Below, piece by piece: positions 1-7,140 of a stretch of 24,268 nucleotides of DNA. The position numbers and the translations under genes were made by a program. Under the pieces are notes generated by a model. The model had not been told where the DNA came from. It saw nothing but the letters and a program-made list of their open reading frames with translations, and searched no databases. Numbering within the stretch: the stretch's first letter is position 1; every line of letters begins with the position of its first letter. The DNA comes from DATHGT01 sp035317605 (GTDB lineage Bacteria > Methylomirabilota > Methylomirabilia > Rokubacteriales > CSP1-6). Location: positions 1 through 24,268 of the forward strand of contig DATHGT010000287.1 of assembly GCA_035317605.1 (NCBI GenBank), in the 5' to 3' direction.

Positions 1-1
1 T

Positions 2-1054
2 GTGCCGGTCGTCCGCTTCGAGGGCGTGCCGGGCGAGTTCAGCCAGCACGACTTCGGGGACGTGATCGTACGCTACGTCACCGGGGCGACCGAGCGCCTC
101 CGCTTCTTCGCGAGTCGCTTGAAATGGAGCCGCTTCGCGCACGTCGTCGTGGTCCCCGACCAGCGCGTGGAAGCGCTCGTGCGCGCGTTGCTGCGTGGCC
201 TGGAGGCGTTTGGTGGGGTGCCGCTCGTCACGGTATGGGATAACCCCAAGACCGTCGTGATCGAGCGGCGCGGCGACCGGATCGTGTGGAATGCGGTCTT
301 CGGGCAGGTCGCGCTCGACTACCGATTCGCCCCAGAGCTGTGCTGGCCGCGGTCGGGGCAGCAGAAAGGCGCCGTCGAGAATCTCGTGGGCTGGGTGAAG
401 GGGAGCTTCTTCAAGTGCCGCCGGTTTCACGACCGCGCCGATCTGGACCGACAACTGGCGGAGTGGCTCGACGAGGGCAACACTCGCCGCCCCAATCGGG
501 CGACGGGCGAGATCCCGGCGGTGCGGCTGGCCCAGGAGCGAGCGCGGCTGCGCCCGCTGCCCATCCCGGCCGCGGCGTATGCGCTCACGCTCCCGGTCGT
601 CGTGAGTGCGCAGGCCCGCGTGCGGTGGGACGGCGGCGATTACTCCGTGCCCCCCGAGGCCATCGGGCAGGCCGCGACGATGCACCTCTACGAGGCCCGC
701 GTCGAGATCGTGCTCAAGACCGGCGCCGTCATTGCCTATGCGCGCGGCCAGGGCCTCCACATCGCGTCCACGCATCGCACGGCCATCCTCGAGCAGGTCC
801 GGGGCCGGCGCGGCCGGCTGTACTTTCAGCGCCAGAGCCTCTGGGAGGTCGGGGCCGACGCCGAGACCTGGCTCACCGAGCTCGTCCATCGGCGGCCCGC
901 GTCGTGGCGCCAGGACGTCGAGGCCTGCTTCACGCTGCTACAGGACTACGGCCCCGCGCCGCTCGGCGCGGCCTTCGCCTGGGGTGTGCGCCACGGCGTC
1001 ATCGGCGCCGAGTACGTGCGGACCCAACTCGCCCGCGTGGCGGTCGGCGCATGA
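2..1054 (+). CDS. istA: IS21-family transposase IstA, 5'-truncated by the window edge
   Basis: This is the DDE transposase that cuts and joins the ends of the IS21 element. The visible 350 residues begin inside the catalytic core, so the N-terminal helix-turn-helix is missing and the apparent GTG start is not the true one. Candidate catalytic acids are Asp17 (in QHDFGD), Asp80 (in VWDNPKT) and Glu126 (in KGAVENLVGWVK), in the order and context expected for IstA. The rest matches the family's C-terminal region with a 'mu transposase C-like' segment around residues 195-250. The stop overlaps the istB start by four bases (ATGA), so translation of the pair is probably coupled. No frameshift is seen in the visible part. 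Confidence 0.88.
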   Translation: MPVVRFEGVPGEFSQHDFGDVIVRYVTGATERLRFFASRLKWSRFAHVVVVPDQRVEALVRALLRGLEAFGGVPLVTVWDNPKTVVIERRGDRIVWNAVFGQVALDYRFAPELCWPRSGQQKGAVENLVGWVKGSFFKCRRFHDRADLDRQLAEWLDEGNTRRPNRATGEIPAVRLAQERARLRPLPIPAAAYALTLPVVVSAQARVRWDGGDYSVPPEAIGQAATMHLYEARVEIVLKTGAVIAYARGQGLHIASTHRTAILEQVRGRRGRLYFQRQSLWEVGADAETWLTELVHRRPASWRQDVEACFTLLQDYGPAPLGAAFAWGVRHGVIGAEYVRTQLARVAVGA

Positions 1055-2247
1055 CGGCGCCCATGACCGCCGACCGGCCGCCCGCCATCGATCTCGATGG
1101 GCTGCTGCGGCGCTTGCACTTGCCGACGGTCCGTCGGCTGTATCCCGACCTCGCGGAGCGCGCGGAGACGGAGGACATGACGTATCGCGATTTCCTCGCC
1201 GTGCTCATGGCCGAGGAGACCGCGCATCGGGCTCAGACCCGCATCCAACGCTGTGTGCGGCGCGCCCACTTTCCGTTTCTCAAGACCATCGACGAGTACG
1301 ACTTCACCTTCCAGTCGGCGATCCGGCTCTCGCTGCTCGGCAGCGCCCTCGGCCCCGAGTTCATCACCCAGGGCCACTCGCTCGTCGTCAGCGGCCCGAG
1401 CGGTACCGGCAAGACCCACCTCGCCGTGGCCATTGCCTATCGCGCCATCCAGAACGGCGTCGACGCGTACTTCACGACCGCGACGGCGTTGATCGACGAG
1501 CTGTCCGTCGGCTCCCGACGCGGGAAGCTTCGCCACGTCCTCCCCACGTATACGCACCCCGCGGTCCTCGTGATCGACGAAGTCGGCTATCTGAGCTACG
1601 GGCCCGATGCGGCCAACGTCCTGTTCCAGGTCGTGAACGATCGCTATCTGCATCAGCGCCCGATGATCTTCACGACGAACAAGCCGCTGGCCGCCTGGGG
1701 TCGCGTCTTGCACGATCCGGATCTCGCCGAGGCCATTCTCGACCGGGTGCTCGAGCGGGGCCGCCATCTCGAGCTCCGCGGTCGCTCGTATCGCACGCGA
1801 CACACGCCGCTTGACCTTAACCCCGCTCCAGAGTCACCATCGCCCCGACCTAGCCGAATTTCCGGAAATCACCCCGCAGAGTTTCCGGAACCCACATGGC
1901 CGAACGCGAGGAACATGGGCGAGCGTGCGACCTGCAACGCGGCGTTTAGTCGGTTGGTGGCCGAGGGAGTGGGACTGCATGCCGACGATCTGGCGAAATC
2001 GCACTGGCTGGAGTCGTTGTACGCGATGACGCTCGATCAGAATCCCAACTTGACGAGCCTCTGTGGCAGTTGGGATGACTGGCACGGCGATGCGACGTGG
2101 TGCCTGGCGAGGATAACCCGCAGCGCGCGATTGATCTCGTGGCGGGCACGCCTGAGGCGGCGCGCGGCACTTTGCGTCGTGGCTGCTGGTGGCATTTCTC
2201 CGGATCAGCCATGCAACTGCCTCGGTTCTCCGCGTCGGGGCGTTTGA
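1051..2247 (+). CDS. istB: IS21-family ATPase helper IstB, with an extended C-terminus
   Basis: This is the AAA+ ATPase that assists IstA in transposition. The ATG at 1051 overlaps the istA stop. Walker A is GPSGTGKT (residues 115-122) and Walker B is AVLVIDEVG with the DE pair at 176-177. The family's IFTTNKPL sensor-like segment and the terminal R-S-Y-R-T-R-H motif (about residue 250) follow. IstB is normally about 250 residues, but this frame stays open to 398. The extra roughly 115 residues run across the probable right end of the element (near 1896) into flanking DNA, so the usual stop may have been lost or the tail may simply be readthrough. The open frame also continues far upstream of 1051, but that part is antiparallel noise over istA. 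Confidence 0.88.
   Translation: MTAPMTADRPPAIDLDGLLRRLHLPTVRRLYPDLAERAETEDMTYRDFLAVLMAEETAHRAQTRIQRCVRRAHFPFLKTIDEYDFTFQSAIRLSLLGSALGPEFITQGHSLVVSGPSGTGKTHLAVAIAYRAIQNGVDAYFTTATALIDELSVGSRRGKLRHVLPTYTHPAVLVIDEVGYLSYGPDAANVLFQVVNDRYLHQRPMIFTTNKPLAAWGRVLHDPDLAEAILDRVLERGRHLELRGRSYRTRHTPLDLNPAPESPSPRPSRISGNHPAEFPEPTWPNARNMGERATCNAAFSRLVAEGVGLHADDLAKSHWLESLYAMTLDQNPNLTSLCGSWDDWHGDATWCLARITRSARLISWRARLRRRAALCVVAAGGISPDQPCNCLGSPRRGV
1859..1890. repeat. Paired TTTCCGGAA repeats at the right end of the IS21 element
   Basis: Two identical nonamers, each containing the palindrome TTCCGGAA, are spaced 23 bases apart just before the presumed end of the element. Repeated short sites near the ends are the typical transposase-binding pattern of IS21-family elements. 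The matching left end is outside the window, so this is a position-based call. Confidence 0.55.
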
Positions 2248-2306
2248 CGAAGCAATGCCACAGCGAATGCGCATGGTCGGGTTTCGCGCGAGAGGTCGCG
2301 GGTCGA
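1897..2306. other. Stretch without a supported gene, next to the IS element
   Basis: About 410 bases lie between the presumed end of the IS element and the stop of the minus-strand methyltransferase. Frames are open on both strands: the istB readthrough to 2247 and a minus-strand frame from 2310. None has a recognisable motif or a credible start and ribosome-binding site. A segment around 1960-2100 in the istB frame looks protein-like and could be a relic of a gene interrupted by the insertion, but I cannot identify it. Confidence 0.4.
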
Positions 2307-2996
2307 TCAAGAACGCGCCAGGGGTGGGAGATCCTTGGTGGCCTCGGAAAGCAGTAGGGAATCGGGACGGCTTTCCAGATCACGTAACGGCGGATGCGCG
2401 CTTTCATTGGGTGCCGGGTTTTCGATCTGACTAAAGCCGGCCTGCCTGAGGAACCGGCTGAGTTCTTCCTCGTCATAGAGCCAGCAGTGACCCCACCCGC
2501 GCATGGCTTCGTTCAGCATCGCGCAGCCCGTCTGGATGTGAGCGTTCTCGGGGCGCCGGAGCCAGTCCTGGTCGCGCCAGTCGTCGGAGAGGTAATGGCC
2601 AACTATTGTTCGTAGGGAAGGCATGGCGATCCGGAGGACGCCGCCGGGCCGAAGCAACCGAAGGCACTGTTGCAAGAACACGTGCACTAGGGGCAGGGGC
2701 AGGTGCTCCATGAAGTGCTCGCTGTAGATGTAGGCGATCGATCCGGAAGGCAATGGCAAGGGGTCCGCAACGTCCCAAGCCAGATCCACGAGACCATCTG
2801 AAGGGTATCGGTCCGCGTTCGTCCAGCCCTCCAGTCGCCGTGTGCCGCAGCCGACGTGGAGCATCTCGACGGTCTGCAGTCTGGAGCAAGCCCGCCGCAA
2901 CCGCGCTCGCCGTACCTGGACTTCGATGGATTCGAAGAGCCTGGCGATTCGATGGAGAACGGAACTGGGCTTGGGAAGGGTGACACGGCGCCCCAT
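2307..2996 (-). CDS. Class I SAM-dependent methyltransferase (first of a tandem pair)
   Basis: This 229-residue protein is predicted to be a cytoplasmic methyltransferase with a Rossmann fold. The SAM-binding motif I is LHVGCGTRRLEGW (residues 46-58), followed by an acidic residue (NAD, about 62) at the end of strand 2. A SEHFMEHLP motif, usual in methyltransf_11/type-11-like enzymes, and the LRPGGVLRIAMPS motif come next. It is the last gene of the minus-strand group, 67 bases after a methyltransferase of identical length and related layout. Association with sugar or polysaccharide methylation is inferred from the O-antigen ligase-like gene upstream; the substrate is not evident. Met45 is an internal alternative start but would remove the N-terminal helix. 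Confidence 0.8.
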   Translation of the reverse strand: MGRRVTLPKPSSVLHRIARLFESIEVQVRRARLRRACSRLQTVEMLHVGCGTRRLEGWTNADRYPSDGLVDLAWDVADPLPLPSGSIAYIYSEHFMEHLPLPLVHVFLQQCLRLLRPGGVLRIAMPSLRTIVGHYLSDDWRDQDWLRRPENAHIQTGCAMLNEAMRGWGHCWLYDEEELSRFLRQAGFSQIENPAPNESAHPPLRDLESRPDSLLLSEATKDLPPLARS

Positions 2997-3063
2997 GCGC
3001 GGATTCTAGCGTATCCCCTCCGCGCGCGGAGATCCGCGTCGGAGCGGCCCTGCCGAGTGGCGG

Positions 3064-3753
3064 TCAGTTTCGGTCGGCCTCGAGGTACAGCGTCTCGAAT
3101 GCATGCTCGGGGTCGTCGAGGCAGAGGTCTGGCAGCGAGGACTCGCCGCTCGCGTAGCGTCGTATGTTGCGGAAGCCGACCGCGGAGAGCTCCTTGGCGA
3201 GCGTCTCAAAATCCCAGGCGAAGCGATGTGCGCCGCCCATCCTGAACATCTGATTGATGACCTTGATTCTCGTGTCGAGCGGGTCGGTCGGATTTCCAAT
3301 GTTTCGGGCGGCGTCGAAGAAGGTGCCGTCCCGCCTCGCGTAAGCCCGCAGGTACAATTCGGCATCGGGCACCCCCAACCGTATTCGGCCGCGCGGCGAC
3401 AAGACTTGGAAGAGGTTTCGGATCAGTGCCTTCGCGTCGTCGAAGTCGAGATGCTCGAGAACGTGCTCCGTGTACACGAGATCGACCGCGCCAGGATCCA
3501 CGGGGAGCGGGTCGCGGAGATCCCAGCGAAGATCGAGGCCGGGTTGCTCGTAGGCATCGATATTGACCCAATCCGGGCGGGCTCTCCCACCGCAGCCGAG
3601 GTGGAGCCTTAAGCCACGCTGCCCTCGGAAGGAGGCCGCTCCTCTACGGCGGTGGTTGACGAGTCTCCGGCGAGAGAGTTGCCAGTCTCCTACAATCCGG
3701 TTCCAGGTTGATGGAGAGAGCAGCTTGTACGCGAGACTAGTCGTGGGCTTCAT
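3064..3753 (-). CDS. Class I SAM-dependent methyltransferase (second of the pair)
   Basis: This is a 229-residue predicted methyltransferase. Motif I is LHLGCGGRARPDWVNID (residues 50-66), the post-I region is a D-rich LDLRWDLRDPLP, and a YTEHVLEHLDFDDA motif and a LSPRGRIRLGVPD motif follow. The order G-C-G, W-V-N-I-D, E-H-x-x-E-H-L is shared with the following gene, so the two look like diverged duplicates. The N-terminus (SPSTWNRIVGDWQLSRRR) is basic and probably helical. It lies 43 bases after the large O-antigen ligase-like gene on the same strand, consistent with a single transcript. A role in methylating a glycan, lipid carrier or terminal sugar is an inference from context. Confidence 0.8.
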   Translation of the reverse strand: MKPTTSLAYKLLSPSTWNRIVGDWQLSRRRLVNHRRRGAASFRGQRGLRLHLGCGGRARPDWVNIDAYEQPGLDLRWDLRDPLPVDPGAVDLVYTEHVLEHLDFDDAKALIRNLFQVLSPRGRIRLGVPDAELYLRAYARRDGTFFDAARNIGNPTDPLDTRIKVINQMFRMGGAHRFAWDFETLAKELSAVGFRNIRRYASGESSLPDLCLDDPEHAFETLYLEADRN

Positions 3754-3796
3754 GGGAGGTAAGCCGCTGTCGCGTCGTGCTTGAAGCCGCTTCGAC

Positions 3797-6700
3797 TCAT
3801 CTGTTGATCGCCCCGAACTTCGACAGCGCCCGTCGAGCCTCCACGTTACCGGCCTCCACCTCTGCGGCCGCCTGATACTTGGTGAACGCCTCCACCCGTT
3901 CGCCTACCTTTTCGTAGGCCCTCGCCAACGCCAGCAACGCCTCGACGTTCTTCGGCTCCGCGGCCACCACCGCGCGCCACTCCGCGATCGCCTCATAATA
4001 CTGCTCTGCCTCCCACAGGTGTGACGCCAGTCGCATCCGATACGCAGGCTTGGTGGCGTCGCGGCTGACGGCCTGCCGATAGGCGGTCAACGCTTCGCCG
4101 CGTCGGCCCAGGCCGTCGAGCGCCGTTCCCATGTAGAAGTGCGCCGCGGCCTGGTCCGGGGCTTGCGCGGTGACGGCGCCCCAGACGTCGAGCGCTTCGG
4201 TCCAGAGGCGATGGTCGTTGAGATGGCGACCGAAAGCCAGCTGGTAGCGGAGCGGTGCGAGCTCGGTCGCCCCGTCGCGGTGGGCGGCGATGAGGGCTCG
4301 GAGCCTTCGTTCGTCGGCGTTGAAGGGCGGGCGGCGCGAACCGTGTTCGGCCTGGGCGGCGGCCAGGGTGGCCGCCTGGCGATAGTCATTGACGGCGGCG
4401 GCCGGGTTCTGCAGCGCGACAGCCCCGGCGCGCGTCAGATGAAGCTCCGGGTTGGCAGGATCCAGGGCGAGGGCGGTCTCGATCGTGGATTTCGCGCCCG
4501 TGGGATTGGCTCGGTGGAGGTGCAGCCGCGCCAGCATCCATAGGGCGAGGGGTTTCTCGCTGCTGGTGGCGATGTCGACGGCACCGCGATACACGGCCTC
4601 GGCATCGGACAGCCGGTTCTGAGCCTCGAGCCAGTCGGCAAGCTCCAGCTGATCCACGAGGTGTCGCGGCGCCAGCGCGATCCACTGAGCGGTCGAGGGC
4701 TGCAGGACGAGCAACCAGGAAGCGAGGCTTCGAATCCAGGTCGGGTCGCGCTCGATCGCCGCGCTGGCCGCGGCGAGCGCGATGCCGATGTCGGGCTGGG
4801 GTGGCGAAGCCGCGACTCTCGCCAGCCTCGCGTGGTGGTAGCTGTAGCCCGGGGCCAGCGAGACCGCGCGCCGGAGGTGGGCGATCGCCTGGGCGCGGAA
4901 CACCGGGGCATTGGCCGGATCGCGCTCGGCCAGCCCTTGCAGCGTCAAGCCGAGCGTCTCGTGCGTTCCGGAGTCCGTCGGGCGGAGGCCCAGCGCCCGG
5001 CGGGCGTCGCGGGCCGCCCGCTGGAGATCCTCGACGGGCTGCGACGACGTCACGCGGCTCGCGGGACCTTGCGCGCTCGTCGCGCGAGTGTGTAGCAGCC
5101 GGGCCCGACGCAGCAGCGCCTGGACGTTGTCGGGATCGATCTTCAGCGCTACGTCGAGCACGCTCAGGGCACGGCTGGCCGACGCTCGGCTGCGTTCGAC
5201 GAGCGCGTCGTCGAGCGCTGCTCGTAGCACCACGAGGGCGATGAGCGCGGCCACGACCGCCGAAACGGTGATGGGTAGCCACGCTCGCGGACGGCGCGGC
5301 GCCTCGGTCAGCATCGTCGCGTCGTCTCGGTGGTTTCTGAGAAAGCGCGTCTGGAGCGCCACGTGAGCGATGCCGAGCAGGGTGGCGGCGGTCAGGCCGT
5401 TGGCGGGAATGCGCGCGCTGAAGTCGAAGAGGCCATGTACGCAAAACGCGATCAGTCCGGTGGCGGCGCCGAGCGCGATCCCCACGCTGAAGGGGTCGGT
5501 CCGATGCTCCGGTCCGAGTAGATGACGGTGCAGAAAGCGAAGCGCGCGCCCCAGGGCCCAGATCAGGAGCAGGCCTCCGATCACCCCGGTCTCCACGACG
5601 AGCTGCAGCGCGTCGTTGTGGGCATACGGGTAGGTGTACGTATCCGGTGAGAGGGCGAGCGGCTGGTACCACGGATAGATGTCGCGGTAGGCGCCGAGGC
5701 CGACGCCGAGCAGGGGAAAGTCCCGTACCATCGGCAGCGTGCTTGCCCACTGGATCACGCGACCCCGATAGGTGTTGCCGGTCACGCGCTCCACGAGCGG
5801 GGTGAGTCCGATCCAGCCCGCGTAGCAGAGGGTCGCGATCCCGAGCGTCGCGATCGCGACCAGCGTCCAGCGCACGCGCCCCAGGCGTGCGAGCCCGCCC
5901 AGGAGCGCCACCAGGGCGAGGGCGAGACCCAGGAGGGCGCCGCGGCTGAGCGTGAAGATCAGCGCCACCGCCATGACGACGAGCCCGACGGCGGGCAGGT
6001 ATTGGCGGAGCGCGTGCTCCCGCGCCTTCGGCGTCCGGAGAAGCTCCGTCCACGATCCTGGGGCCGATGTCCAGCCGCGGGCGGCCAGGTAGCCGCCGGC
6101 GAGGCACATGATCATGATGAGCCAGTTCGCGAAATGGTCGGGGTTGACGAAGGTGGCGGTGACGCGGCCCCGGTCGCCCTCGTTCCACCACTCGAACCAG
6201 CGGGAGCCTCCGAGAAAGTCGAGCAGGCCCGCGAAGGCCAGGACGCTGCCGCAGAGAATCAGCGCTCGAATCAACCACTCGAGCTGCCGCCGCCGGCGAA
6301 TCGTCACCACCAGGACGACGTACAGGCCGGCGTACGCGAGGAGCAAGATGAGTGACTCCAGGGTCTGTCTCGGGTAGACCGTGCCGAGCGTCCACGCCGG
6401 CGTGGGCAGCGCGGCCGCGACGCCGTCAGGGGCGAGTGAGAGGGCCCAGCGGGCGAGGACTCGGTTGCCGATCAGGATCTGGGCGAAGGCCAGCCCCACG
6501 AATCCGAGGATCGGAAGGTCGAGCGGACCGCGGCGATAGGGCGGGAGCCGTCCCCTCGCGATTTGCACGACGACGATCAGGACGGAGGCGAGGACGCAGA
6601 GCTGGATGCCGGCGTGCGGCCAGCCTTCGTACGACTGCGGCAGCAGAACGGATGCAAACAGGGCAACGTAGAGGCCGAGTATCGGTAGCGTGTTTGGCAC
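3797..6700 (-). CDS. O-antigen ligase/polymerase-like membrane protein with a TPR tail
   Basis: This 967-residue inner-membrane protein has about a dozen predicted hydrophobic helices in the first 490 residues, then a long soluble tail. The membrane part carries Wzy_C/O-antigen-ligase hallmarks: TATFVNPDHFANWL (about residues 182-195), FTLSRGALLG, and a periplasmic segment with PLLGVGLGAYRDIYPWY and YAHNDALQLVVETGVIGG. Such proteins ligate or polymerise lipid-linked glycans on the periplasmic face. The tail from about residue 505 to the end is a series of TPR-like units (for example AAHFYMGTALDGLGRRGEALTAY shortened to its core A-x-x-Y-x-x-G-x-x-L pattern), likely a periplasmic protein-interaction scaffold. 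The protein is roughly twice the length of a minimal ligase. Glycan specificity cannot be read from sequence, and ligase cannot be separated from polymerase or PglL-type oligosaccharyltransferase. Confidence 0.82.
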   Translation of the reverse strand: MPNTLPILGLYVALFASVLLPQSYEGWPHAGIQLCVLASVLIVVVQIARGRLPPYRRGPLDLPILGFVGLAFAQILIGNRVLARWALSLAPDGVAAALPTPAWTLGTVYPRQTLESLILLLAYAGLYVVLVVTIRRRRQLEWLIRALILCGSVLAFAGLLDFLGGSRWFEWWNEGDRGRVTATFVNPDHFANWLIMIMCLAGGYLAARGWTSAPGSWTELLRTPKAREHALRQYLPAVGLVVMAVALIFTLSRGALLGLALALVALLGGLARLGRVRWTLVAIATLGIATLCYAGWIGLTPLVERVTGNTYRGRVIQWASTLPMVRDFPLLGVGLGAYRDIYPWYQPLALSPDTYTYPYAHNDALQLVVETGVIGGLLLIWALGRALRFLHRHLLGPEHRTDPFSVGIALGAATGLIAFCVHGLFDFSARIPANGLTAATLLGIAHVALQTRFLRNHRDDATMLTEAPRRPRAWLPITVSAVVAALIALVVLRAALDDALVERSRASASRALSVLDVALKIDPDNVQALLRRARLLHTRATSAQGPASRVTSSQPVEDLQRAARDARRALGLRPTDSGTHETLGLTLQGLAERDPANAPVFRAQAIAHLRRAVSLAPGYSYHHARLARVAASPPQPDIGIALAAASAAIERDPTWIRSLASWLLVLQPSTAQWIALAPRHLVDQLELADWLEAQNRLSDAEAVYRGAVDIATSSEKPLALWMLARLHLHRANPTGAKSTIETALALDPANPELHLTRAGAVALQNPAAAVNDYRQAATLAAAQAEHGSRRPPFNADERRLRALIAAHRDGATELAPLRYQLAFGRHLNDHRLWTEALDVWGAVTAQAPDQAAAHFYMGTALDGLGRRGEALTAYRQAVSRDATKPAYRMRLASHLWEAEQYYEAIAEWRAVVAAEPKNVEALLALARAYEKVGERVEAFTKYQAAAEVEAGNVEARRALSKFGAINR

Positions 6701-6713
6701 GGCGGCGCTCGGG

Positions 6714-6743
6714 GTCGCGCCGACGGCGGCCCGCCGGCGCGAC
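6714..6743 (-). terminator. GC-rich hairpin between the small secreted protein and the O-antigen ligase-like gene
   Basis: A perfect 9-base inverted repeat, GTCGCGCCG (6714-6722) and CGGCGCGAC (6735-6743), encloses 12 bases which can themselves pair. On the minus strand it lies between the stop of the 96-residue secreted protein (6775) and the start of the ligase-like gene (6700). There is no T-run, so it could be a partial terminator, a processing or stability element, or a by-product of high GC. Confidence 0.3.
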
Positions 6744-6774
6744 GACGAACGACTATGTCGTCACAGCCGAATCG

Positions 6775-7065
6775 TTACTTCTTCGGGCCGCACGGCTTGG
6801 TGGGGCAGCTCTTGTCCTTGTCGTTGTCGTTGCCCGTGCCCTTGTCCTTGTCGGCGTCGCTGTCGCCCTTGCCGTCGCCTTTGCCGTCCTTGCCCTTGTC
6901 GCCCTGCGCCAGCAGGATCGTCCGAGCGCTGGTCTTTTCCAGGGTCACCAGGCTCACGTTCCCGAGGAATGATTCGGCACCGGGGGCTTGAGGGGACACC
7001 AACGATGGGGCAATCAAGAGAATCCCAACGATCACGACGGATGCGAAACGCGCTAAAAGTCGCAT
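6775..7065 (-). CDS. Small secreted lysine/aspartate/glycine-rich protein
   Basis: This is a 96-residue protein. The start at 7065 is chosen because GAGGGGGAGCTC sits directly before the ATG, giving a strong ribosome-binding site, and the protein then begins with an ideal signal peptide (MRLLARF, a hydrophobic core VVIVGILLIAPSLV, cleavage likely near PQAPGA). A frame extending to 7431 would overlap the divergent gene. The mature part ends in a low-complexity run of Asp, Lys and Gly (about residues 56-86) and two cysteines (Cys87 and Cys92) in SCPTKPCGPKK. I do not recognise the family. The charged tail could bind ions or polysaccharide, but that is a guess. It is upstream of the ligase-like gene on the same strand and divergent from the gene at 7141. 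Confidence 0.65.
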   Translation of the reverse strand: MRLLARFASVVIVGILLIAPSLVSPQAPGAESFLGNVSLVTLEKTSARTILLAQGDKGKDGKGDGKGDSDADKDKGTGNDNDKDKSCPTKPCGPKK

Positions 7066-7140
7066 GAGCTCCCCCTCGGACGATGGTCGGTACGTATACT
7101 TGCGTGTTCCGTAAACAACCGCACGATATACCATTCTAGC
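7066..7140. promoter_or_regulatory. Divergent intergenic region likely holding two promoters
   Basis: These 75 bases separate the start of the minus-strand secreted protein (7065) from the plus-strand membrane fusion protein (7141). The middle (about 7090-7135) is much richer in A and T than its surroundings, with GTATAC and GATATACC. Divergent starts require promoters on both strands here. I found no pair of -35/-10 boxes with good spacing, and no GG-N10-GC sigma-54 pattern on either strand. Confidence 0.4.

Larger units (their letters stand above)
1..1896 (+). mobile_element. IS21-family insertion sequence, left end outside the window
   Basis: The segment carries an istA-istB pair overlapping by ATGA, the standard layout of IS21-family elements. 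The left end lies before the window. The right end is placed near 1896 because two copies of TTTCCGGAA (1859-1867 and 1882-1890, 23 bases apart) follow istB and the second runs into CCCACA. IS21 ends commonly carry repeated transposase-binding sites and finish in CA. The exact terminus and any target duplication cannot be verified here. The element adjoins an envelope-biosynthesis region. Confidence 0.8.

Noticed and set aside
286..1050. Long open frame extending upstream of istB.
   Set aside because: It overlaps istA on the same strand; the translation is arginine/alanine/glycine-rich with no motif, and istA's catalytic residues are intact in the other frame.
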